From Strongylocentrotus purpuratus (taxonomy: Eukaryota; Echinodermata; Echinoidea; Camarodonta; Strongylocentrotidae): DNA of 64,000 nt. The stretch spans positions 33,544,630 through 33,608,629 of the forward strand of contig NW_022145609.1 in NCBI RefSeq assembly GCF_000002235.5, in the 5' to 3' direction. This document shows positions 27,401-39,400 of the stretch, one piece after another; position 1 is the stretch's first letter, and each line of letters starts with the position of its first letter. Below the pieces are notes generated by a model. The model was not told where the DNA came from, did not search any database, and saw only the letters and a program-made list of their open reading frames with translations. The position numbers and the translations under genes are program-made.

Positions 27401-30400
27401 ACACAAGTGCAAGTATACATGTTCAACAAGTCATTGCAGGTAGCACCGTTCAGACATGGACGACTGGCACACTCGTAGATTTCTGAAACTAAATAAGGGG
27501 GAAGAATTCTGGAACTATTAACAATCAAATAACCGACAATCATCATGGATATTCCCATTGTATTTGATCTGTCTTACAACCGCTCTCTTCTCCCCTCTCA
27601 TACTTACATCCACTCTCTCTATGTAATGTGCAATTTAAAAGCTAAATTACTAAATTACTAAACTTAATTACTTTTACAAATGGTGTTCCTCTAAAAGATA
27701 CAAAATGGTGCCGAGATTAGGTCAGATTACAACTATGTAATCAAGGGCAACAAGATTCAAACAAATACTTTTTCTTTAATAACGATATACAAAAAAGCAT
27801 CGAGATGATTTCTGGTGCCTGCTTTGTTATTAAAAGGTAACTTTCAGGATAGGAGATAAAGATCTATATATAAACACAATAAATTAAAGAAAGAACATGT
27901 AGTGCTTCAGACACTTTTGTAGACATTAAGTGGTATGAACATTTAGGAAAAGAAGAATTTCTGTCACAATTTATTAGGTGGTCTTCAGATAATTTAAACA
28001 TAGAATACTTACCCGTTGAGCAGTTCATTCCAGTATAACCTAGAGCACATGTACACGCATACGAGTTCAACCCATCTGTACATGTTCCACCATTCAAACA
28101 GGGCTTAGGTTTGCAGTCGTCAATATCTACAATAGGAAAGTGTGATTTTTTTTTAATGGAAAAGACAAGGGATTAAGATATATTCCTCCATAACACGAAT
28201 CGTGTGAATTTTTATTCCACTTCCGACTGTTTTTGTCATGAAATAAAAGTTAAATAAAAAAAAAAGAAGGAAATTACGAAATATAGTTTTCCATAATATT
28301 ATTTTTGTTTATAAATCAATGAGATTGAATTAGGAGCTTAACTAACTTATGAAACAAATACTTTTTCTTTAAAAACGATATACAAAAAAGCATCGAGATA
28401 ATTTCTGGTGCCTGCTTTGTTATCAAAAGGTAACTTTCAGGATAGGAGATAAAGATCTATATATATATACACAATCAATTAAAGAAAGAACATGTTGTGC
28501 TTCAAACACTTTTGTAGACATTAAGTGGTATGAACATTTAGGAAAAGAAGAATTTCTGTCACAATTTATTTGATGGTCTTCAGATAATTTAAACAAAAAA
28601 TACTAACCTATTGAGCAGTTCATTCCAGTATAACCTAGAGCGCATGTACACGCATACGAGTTCAACCCATCTGTACATGTTCCACCATTCAAACAGGTCT
28701 TAGGTTCACAGTCGTCAATATCTACAATAGGAAAGTGTGATTTGTTTTAATGGAAAAGACAAGGGATTAAGATATATTCCTCCATAAAATGAATCGTGTG
28801 AATTTTTATTCCACTTCCGACTGTTTTTGTCATGAAATGAAAGTCAAATAAAAAAAAAAAAAAAAAATAACGAAATATAGTTTTCCATAATATTATTTTT
28901 GTTTATGAATCAATGAGATTGAATTAGGAGCTTAACTAACTTATGAAAGAAATACTTTTTCTTTAAAAACGATATACAAAATAGCATCGAGATGATTTCT
29001 GGTGCCTGCTTTGTTATCAAAAGGTAACTTTCAGGATAGGAGATAAAGATCTTTATATAAAATAAATGACAACAAATCTTGAAGAGCAACACTTTTCAAT
29101 CCTCTTTAACCCTTTACACCAGATTTGACTAGGTTGTTTAAGTTTTAAAACAAACTTATATATCATTACCTGTGACTGTTACAAAAAGAATGCACCTGCC
29201 AGTGTTGCGGGCATCATCAGTAGACGAGCAATTTACAGTTGTAATGCCAATCATGAATTCATGTTCAGGTGAATGGGAACAAGTCACATTAGGATCTGCA
29301 TCAACATTGTCAGTTGCATTTGGCATGAAATCAACAGTTGAAGATGAATTTAGTCCCCAATCCGTAGTTGAAGTTACATTTTGGCAATTCAGAGTAGGTG
29401 CTTCGTCATCTGTAAAAGCAGACAATAAAAAGCGGCATTTTAAACAAATGACAACAAATCTTAAAGAGCAACACTTTTCAATCCTCTTTTACCTTTAACA
29501 CCATTTTTGAATAGGTTGCTTAGGTTTTAAAACCAACTTAAATATCATTACCTGTGACTGTTACAGAAAGAATGCACCTGCCAGTGTTGCGGGCATCATC
29601 AGTAGACGAGCAATTTACAGTTGTAATGCCAATCATGAATTCATGTTCAGGTGAATGGGAACAAGTCACATTAGGATCTGCATCAACATTGTCAGTTGCA
29701 TTTGGCATGAAATCAACAGTTGAAGATGAATTTAGTCCCCAATCCGTAGTTGAAGTTACATTTTGGCAATTCAGAGTAGGTGCTTCGTCATCTGTAAAAG
29801 CAGACAATAAAAAGCGGCATTTTAAATAAATGACAACAAATCTTGTAGAGCAACACTTTTCAATCCTCTTTAACCTTTAACACCAGATTTGAATAGGTTG
29901 CTTAGGTTTTAAAACCAACGTAAATATCATTAAATGTGACTGTAACAGAAAGAATGCATCTGCCAGTGTTGCGGGCATCATCAGTAGACGAGCAATTTAC
30001 AGTTGTAATGCCAATCATGAATTCATGTTCAGGTGAATGGGAACAAGTCACATTAGGATCTGCATCAACATTGTCAGTTGCATTTGGCATGAAATCAACA
30101 GTTGAAGATGAATTTAGTCCCCAATCCGTAGTTGAAGTTACATTTTGGCAATTCAGAGTAGGTGCTTCGTCATCTGTAAAAGCAGACAATAAAAAGCGGC
30201 ATTTTAAATAAATGACAACAAATCTTGAAGAGCAACACTTTTCAATCCTCTTTAACCTTTTACACCAGATTTGAATAGGTTGTTCAGGTTTTAAAACAAA
30301 GTCAAACATCATTAAATGTGACTGTAACAGAAAGAATGCATCTGCCAGTGTAACGGGCATCATCAGTAGACGAGCAATTTACAGTTGTAATGCCAATCAT

Positions 30401-33400
30401 GAATTCATGTTCAGGTGAATGGGAACAAGTCACATTAGGATCTGCATCAACATTGTCAGTTGCATTTGGCATGAAATCAACAGTTGAAGATGAATTTAGT
30501 CCCCAATCCGTAATTGAAGTTACATTTCGGCAATTCAGAGTAGGTGCTTCGTCATCTGTAAAAGCAGACAATAAAAAGTGGCATCATAGATAAATGAAAA
30601 AAAATCCTGAAGAGCAAAACTGTTCAATCCTCTTTAACCTTTTACACCAGATTTGACTAGGTTGTTAAGGTTTTAAAACAAACTTAAATATCATTACCTG
30701 TGACTGTAACAGAAAGAATGCACCTGCCAGTGTTTCGGGCATCATCAGTAGACGAGCAATTTACAGTTGTAATGCCAATCATGAATTCATGTCCAGGTGA
30801 ATGGGAACAAGTCACATTAGGATCTGCATCAACATTGTCAGTTGCATTTGGCATGAAATCAACAGTTGAAGATGAATTTAGTCCCCAATCCGTAGTTGAA
30901 GTTACATTTTGGCAATTCAGAGTAGGTGCTTCGTCATCTGTAAAAGCAGACAATAAAAAACGGCATTTTAAATAAATGACAACAAATCTTAAAGAGCAAC
31001 ACTTTTCAATCCTCTTTTACCTTTAACACCATATTTGAATAGGTTGCTTAGGTTTTAAAACCAACTTAAATATCATTACCTGTGACTGTTACAGAAAGAA
31101 TGCACCTGCCAGTGTTTCGGGCATCATCAGTAGACGAGCAATTTACAGTTGTAATGCCAATCATGAATTCATGTTCAGGTGAATGGGAACAAGTCACATT
31201 AGAATCTGCATCAACATTGTCAGTTGCATTTGGCATGAAATCAACAGTTGAAGATGAATTTAGTCCCCATTGCGTAGTTGAAGTTACATTTTGGCAATTC
31301 AGAGTAGGTGCTTCGTCATCTGTAAAAGCAGACAATAAAAAGCGGCATTTTAAATAAATGACAACAAATTTTGTAGAGCAACACTTTTCAATCCTCTTTA
31401 ACCTTTAACACCAGATTTGAATAGGTTGCTTAGGTTTTAAAACCAACTTAAATATCATTACCTGTGACTGTTACAGAAAGAATGCACCTGCCAGTGTTTC
31501 GGGCATCATCAGTAGACGAGCAATTTACAGTTGTAATGCCAATCATGAATTCATGTTCAGGTGAATGGGAACAAGTCACATTAGGATCTGCATCAACATT
31601 GTCAGTTGCATTTGGCATGAAATCAACAGTTGAAGATGAATTTAGTCCCCAATCCGTAGTTGAAGTTACATTTTGGCAATTCAGAGTAGGTGCTTCGTCA
31701 TCTGTAAAAGCAGACAATAAAAAGGGGCCTCATAAATAAATGAAAAAAAAATCTTGAGGAGCAAAATTTTTCAATCCCCTTTAACCCTTTACACCAGATT
31801 TGACTAGGTTGCTAAGGTTTTAAAACAAACTTAAATATCATTACCTGTGACTGTAACAGAAAGAATGCACCTGCCCGTGTTTCGGGCATCATCAGTAGAC
31901 GAGCATATTACAGTTGTAATGCCAATCATGAATTCATGTTCAGGTGAATGGGAACAAGTCACATTAGGATCTGCATCAACATTGTCAGTTGCATTTGGCA
32001 TGAAATCAACAGTTGAAGATGAATTTAGTCCCCATTGCGTAGTTGAAGTTACATTTTGGCAATTCAGAGTAGGTGCTTCGTCATCTGTAAAAGCAGACAA
32101 TAAAAAACGGCATTTTAAATAAATGACAACAAATCTTAAAGAGCAACACTTTTCAATCCTCTTTTACCTTTAACACCATATTTGAATAGGTTGCTTAGGT
32201 TTTAAAACCAACTTAAATATCATTACCTGTGACTGTTACAGAAAGAATGCACCTGCCAGTGTTTCGGGCATCATCAGTAGACGAGCAATTTACAGTTGTA
32301 ATGCCAATCATGAATTCATGTTCAGGTGAATGGCAACAAGTCACATTAGGATCTGCATCAACATTGTCAGTTGCATTTGGCATGAAATCAACAGTTGAAG
32401 ATGAATTTAGTCCCCAATCCGTAGTTGAAGTTACATTTTGGCAATTCAGAGTAGGTGCTTCGTCATCTGTAAAAGCAGACATTAAAAAGTGGCCTCATAA
32501 ATAAATGAAAAAAAATCTTGAAGAGCAAAACTTTTCAATCCTCTTTAAACCCTTTACACCAGATTTGACTAGGTTGCTAAGGTTTTAAAACAAACTTGAA
32601 TATCTTTACCTGTGACTGTAACAGGAAGAATGCACCTGCCAGTGTTTCGGGCATCATCAGTAGACGAGCAATTTACAGTTGTAATGCCAATCATGAATTC
32701 ATGTCCAGGTGAATGGGAACAAGTCACATTAGGATCTGCATCAACATTGTCAGTTGCATTTGGCATGAAATCAACAGTTGAAGATGAATTTAGTCCCCTA
32801 TCCGTAGTTGAAGTTACATTTTGGCAATTCAGAGTAGGTGCTTCGTCATCTGTAAAAGCAGACAATAAAAAACGGCATTTTAAATAAATGACAACAAATC
32901 TTAAAGAGCAACACTTTTCAATCCTCTTTTACCTTTAACACCATATTTGAATAGGTTGCTTAGGTTTTAAAACCAACTTAAATATCATTACCTGTGACTG
33001 TTACAGAAAGAATGCACCTGCCAGTGTTTCGTGCATCATGAGTAGACGAGCAATTTACAGTTGTAATGCCAATCATGAATTCATGTTCAGGTGAATGGGA
33101 ACAAGTCACATTAGGATCTGCATCAACATTGTCAGTTGCATTTGGCATGAAATCAACAGTTGAAGATGAATTTACTCCCCAATCCGTAGTTGAAGTTACA
33201 TTTTGGCAATTCAGAGTAGGTGCTTAGTCATCTGTAAAAGCAGACATTAAAAAGTGGCCTCATAAATAAATGAAAAAAAATCTTGAAGAGCAAAACTTTT
33301 CAATCCTCTTTAAACCCTTTACACCAGATTTGACTAGGTTGCTAAAGTTTTAAAACAAACTTGAATATCTTTACCTGTGACTGTAACAGAAAGAATGCAC

Positions 33401-36400
33401 CTGCCAGTGTTTCGGGCATCATCAGTAGACGAGCAATTTACAGTTGTAATGCCAATCATGAATTCATGTTCAGGTGAATAGGAACAAGTCACATTAGGAT
33501 CTGCATCAACATTGTCAGTTGCATTTGGCATGAAATCAACAGTTGAAGATGAATTTAGTCCCCATTGCGTAGTTGAAGTTACATTTTGGCAATTCAGAGT
33601 AGGTGCTTCGTCATCTGTAAAAGCAGACAATAAAAAACGGCATTTTAAATAAATGACAACAAATCTTAAAGAGCAACACTTTTCAATCCTCTTTTACCTT
33701 TAACACCATATTTGAATAGGTTGCTTAGGTTTTAAAACCAACTTAAATATCATTACCTGTGACTGTTACAGAAAGAATGCACCTGCCAGTGTTTCGGGCA
33801 TCATCAGTAGACGAGCAATTTACAGTTGTAATGCCAATCATGAATTCATGTTCAGGTGAATGGGAACAAGTCACATTAGGATCTGCATCAACATTGTCAG
33901 TTGCATTTGGCATGAAATCAACAGTTGAAGATGAATTTAGTCCCCAATCCGTAGTTGAAGTTACATTTTGGCAATTCAGAGTAGGTGCTTCGTCATCTGT
34001 AAAAGCAGACATTAAAAAGTGGCCTCATAAATAAATGAAAAAAAATCTTGAAGAGCAAAACTTTTCAATCCTCTTTAAACCCTTTACACCAGATTTGACT
34101 AGGTTGCTAAGGTTTTAAAACAAACTTGAATATCTTTACCTGTGACTGTAACAGGAAGAATGCACCTGCCAGTGTTTCGGGCATCATCAGTAGACGAGCA
34201 ATTTACAGTTGTAATGCCAATCATGAATTCATGTCCAGGTGAATGGGAACAAGTCACATTAGGATCTGCATCAACATTGTCAGTTGCATTTGGCATGAAA
34301 TCAACAGTTGAAGATGAATTTAGTCCCCAATCCGTAGTTGAAGTTACATTTTGGCAATTCAGAGTAGGTGCTTCGTCATCTGTAAAAGCAGACAATAAAA
34401 AACGGCATTATAAATAAATGACAACAAATCTTAAAGAGCAACACTTTTCAATCCTCTTTTACCTTTAACACCATATTTGAATAGGTTGCTTAGGTTTTAA
34501 AACCAACTTAAATATCATTACCTGTGACTGTTACAGAAAGAATGCACCTGCCAGTGTTTCGTGCATCATCAGTAGACGAGCAATTTACAGTTGTAATGCC
34601 AATCATGAATTCATGTTCAGGTGAATGGGAACAAGTCACATTAGGATCTGCATCAACATTGTCAGTTGCATTTGGCATGACATCAACAGTTGAAGATGAA
34701 TTTAGTCCCCAATCCGTAGTTGAAGTTACATTTTGGCAATTCAGAGTAGGTGCTTCGTCATCTGTAAAAGCAGACATTAAAAAGTGGCCTCATAAATAAA
34801 TGAAAAAAAATCTTGAAGAGCAAAACTTTTCAATCCTCTTTAAACCCTTTACACCAGATTTGACTAGGTTGCTTAGGTTTTAAAACCAACTTAAATATCA
34901 TTACCTGTGACTGTTACAGAAAGAATGCACCTGCCAGTGTTTCGTGCATCATCAGTAGACGAGCAATTTACAGTTGTAATGCCAATCATGAATTCATGTT
35001 CAGGTGAATGGGAACAAGTCACATTAGGATCTGCATCAACATTGTCAGTTGCATTTGGCATGAAATCAACAGTTGAAGATGAATTTAGTCCCCAATCCGT
35101 AGTTGAAGTTACATTTTGGCAATTCAGAGTAGGTGCTTCGTCATCTGTAAAAGCAGACAATAAAAAACGGCATTATAAATAAATGACAACAAATCTTGAA
35201 GAGCAAAACTTTTCAATCCTCTTTAAACCCTTTACACCAGATTTGAATAGGTTGCTTAGGTTTTAAAACCAACTTAAATATCATTACCTGTGACTGTAAC
35301 AGAAAGAATGCACCTGCCAGTGTTTCGGGCATCATCAGTAGACGAGCAATTTACAGTTGTAATGCCAATCATGAATTCATGTTCAGGTGAATGGGAACAA
35401 GTCACATTAGGATCTGCATCAACATTGTCAGTTGCATTTGGCATGAAATCAACAGTTGAAGATGAATTTAGTCCCCAATCCGTAGTTGAAGTTACATTTT
35501 GGCAATTCAGAGTAGGTGCTTCGTCATCTGTAAAAGCAGACAATAAAAAGTGGCCTCATAAATAAATGAAAAAAAATCTTGAGGAGCAAAATTTTTCAAT
35601 CCTCTTTAACCCTTTACACCAGATTTGACTAGGTTGCTAAGGTTTTAAAACAAACTTAAATATCATTACCTGTGACTGTAACAGAAAGAATGCACCTGCC
35701 AGTGTTTCGGGCATCATCAGTAGACGAGCAATTTACAGTTGTAATGCCAATCATGAATTCATGTTCAGGTGAATGGGAACAAGTCACATTAGGATCTGCA
35801 TCAACATTGTCAGTTGCATTTGGCATGAAATCAACAGTTGAAGATGAATTTAGTCCCCATTGCGTAGTTGAAGTTACATTTTGGCAATTCAGAGTAGGTG
35901 CTTCGTCATCTGTAAAAGCAGACAATAAAAAGCGGCATTTTAAATAAATGACAACAAATCTTAAAGAGCAACACTTTTCAATCCTCTTTAACCTTTAACC
36001 CTAGATTTGAATAGGTTGCTTAGGTTTTAAAACCAACCTAAATATCATTACCTGTGACTGTAACAGAAAGAATGCATCTGCCAATGTTGCGGGCATCATC
36101 AGTAGACGAGCAATTTACAGTTGTAATGCCAATCATGAATTCATGTTCAGGTGAATGGCAACAAGTCACATTAGGATCTGCATCAACATTGTCAGTTGCA
36201 TTTGGCATGAAATCAACAGTTGAAGATGAATTTAGTCCCCAATCCGTAGTTGAAGTTACATTTCGGCAATTCAGAGTAGGTGCTTCGTCATCTGTAAAAG
36301 CAGACAATAAAAAGTGGCATCATAGATAAATGAAAAAAAATCCTGAAGAGCAAAACTGTTCAATCCTCTTTAACCTTTTACACCAGATTTGACTAGGTTG

Positions 36401-39400
36401 TTAAGGTTTTAAAACAAACTTAAATATCATTACCTGTGACTGTAACAGGAAGAATGCACCTGCCAGTGTTTCGGGCATCATCAGTAGACGAGCAATTTAC
36501 AGTTGTAATGCCAATCATGAATTCATGTTCAGGTGAATGGGAACAAGTCACATTAGGATCTGCATCAATATTGTCAGTTGCATTTGGCATGAAATCAACA
36601 GTTGAAGATGAATTTAGTCCCCAATCCGTAGTTGAAGTTACATTTTGGCAATTCAGAGTAGGTGCTTCGTCATCTGTAAAAGCAGACAATAAAAAGCGGC
36701 ATTTTAAATAAACGACAACAAATCTTAAAGAGCAACACTTTTCAATCCTCTATTACCTTTAACACCAGATTTGAATAGGTTGCTTAGGTTTTAAAACCAA
36801 CCTAAATATCATTACCTGTGACTGTAACAGAAAGAATGCATCTGCCAGTGTTGCGGGCATCATCAGTAGACGAGCAATTTACAGTTGTAATGCCAATCAT
36901 GAATTCATGTTCAGGTGAATGGGAACAAGTCACATTAGGATCTGCATCAACATTGTCAGTTGCATTTGGCATGAAATCAACAGTTGAAGATGAATTTAGT
37001 CCCCAATCCGTAGTTGAAGTTACATTTTGGCAATTCAGAGTAGGTGCTTTGTCATCTGTAAAAGCAGACAATAAAAAGTGGCATCATAGATAAATGAAAA
37101 AAAATCTTGAAGAGCAAAACTTTTCAATCCTCTTTAACCTTTTACACCAGATTTGAATAGGTTGTTCAGGTTTTAAAACAAAGTCAAACATCATTAAATG
37201 TGACTGTAACAGAAAGAAAGCATCTGCCAGTGTTGCGGGCATCATGAGTAGACGAGCAATTTACAGTTGTAATGCCAATCATGAATTCATGTTCAGGTGA
37301 ATGGGAACAAGTCACATTAGGATCTGCATCAACATTGTAAGTTGCATTTGGCATGAAATCAACAGTTGAAGATGAATTTAGTCCCCAATCCGTAGTTGAA
37401 GTTACATTTTGGCAATTCAGAGTAGGGGCTTCGTCATATGTAAAAGCAGACAATAAAAAGCGGCATTTTAAATAAATGACAGCAAATCTTAAAGAGCAAC
37501 ACTTTTCAATCCTCTTTAACCTTTAACACCAGATTTGAATAGGTTGCTTAGGTTTTAAAACCAACCTAAATATCATTACCTGTGACTGTAACAGAAAGAA
37601 TGCATCTGCCAGTGTTGCGGGCATCATCAGTAGACGAGCAATTTACAGTTGTAATGCCAATCATGAATTCATGTTCAGGTGAATGGGAACAAGTCACATT
37701 AGGATCTGCATCAATATTGTCAGTGGCATTTGGCATGAAATCAACAGTTGAAGATGAATTTAGTCCCCAATCCGTAGTTGAAGTTACATTTTGGCAATTC
37801 AGAGTAGGTGCTTCGTCATCTGTAAAAGCAGACAATAAAAAGTGGCATCATAGATAAATGAAAAAAAATCTTTTAGAGCAAAACTTTTCAATCCTCTTTA
37901 ACCTTTTACACCAGATTTGAATAGGTTGTTCAGGTTTTAAAACAAAGTCAAACATCATTACCTGTGACTGTAACAGAAAGAATGCACCTGCCAGTGTTGC
38001 GGGCATCATCAGTAGACGAGCAATTTACAGTTGTAATGCCAATCATGAATTCATGTTCAGGTTTTAAAACAAAGTCAAACATCATTACCTGTGACTGTAA
38101 CAGAAAGAATGCACCTGCCAGTGTTGCGGGCATCATCAGTAGACGAGCAATTTACAGTTGTAATGCCAATCATGAATTCATGTTCAGGTGAATGGGAACA
38201 AGTCACATTAGGATCTGCATCAACATTGTCAGTTGCATTTGGCATGAAATCAACAGTTGAAGATGAATTTAGTCCCCAATCCGTAGTTGAAGTTACATTT
38301 TGGCAATTCAGAGTAGGTGCTTCGTCATCTGTAAAAGCAGACAATAAAAAGCGGCATTTTAAATAAATGACAACAAATCTTAAAGAGCAACACTTTTCAA
38401 TCCTCTTTAACCTTTAACCCTAGATTTGAATAGGTTGCTTAGGTTTTAAAACCAACCTAAATATCATTACCTGTGACTGTAACAGAAAGAATGCACCTGC
38501 CAGTGTTTCGGGCATCATCAGTAGACGAGCAATTTACAGTTGTAATGCCAATCATGAATTCATGTTCAGGTGAATGGGAACAAGTCACATAAGGATCTGC
38601 ATCAACATTGTCAGTTGCATTTGGCATGAAATCAACAGTTGAAGATGAATTTAGTCCCCAATCCGTAGTTGAAGTTACATTTTGGCAATTCAGAGTAGGT
38701 GCTTCGTCATCTGTAAAAGCAGACAATAAAAAGCGGCATTATCAAAAGGTTACTTTCAGGATAGGAGTTAAAGATCTATATATATACACAATCAATTAAA
38801 GAAAGAACATGTAGTGCTTCAAATACTTTTGTAGACATTAAGTGGTATGAACATTTAGGAAAAGAAGAATTTCTGTCACAATTTATTTGATGGTCTTCAG
38901 ATAATTTAAACATAAAATACTTACCCGTTGAGCAGCTCATTCCAGTATAACCTAGAGCGCATGTACACGCATACGAGTTCAACCCATCTGTACATGTTCC
39001 ACCATTCAAACAGGGCTTAGGTTCACAGTCGTCAATATCTACAATAGGAAAGTGTGATTTGTTTTAATGGAAAAGACAAGGGATTAAGATATATTCCTCC
39101 ATAATATAAATTGTGCGTATTTCATTAGAATGATATTGTCTTTGTCAAATAATAAGATTAATGGATTAATCAGTTAAATAAAAAGTACAAGGAATTACGA
39201 CTTATAGTTTTCCATGATATAATTTGTCTTTATAAATCAATGAGATTGAAATTAGGAAGCTAAACTTAATAATAAAAGAAAATACTTTTTTGTTCTCAAC
39301 AAACATACAAAGCAGCACCGATATGTCTTTTTGTTACTGCTATGCCATCGAAAAGTAACTTTAAGAAGAGGAGATATATATCTACATGTATGCTCAATAG

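Noticed and set aside
29172-38366. Plus-strand frames of 91 residues repeating with the HYR array
   Set aside because: They are antisense to the HYR exons with the same period, and have no domain; their openness follows from the codon content of the minus strand.
29170-38710. CRISPR-like array because of regular spacing
   Set aside because: The 382-bp unit is a repeated coding exon with its intron in a eukaryotic gene; no short repeat-spacer structure exists.
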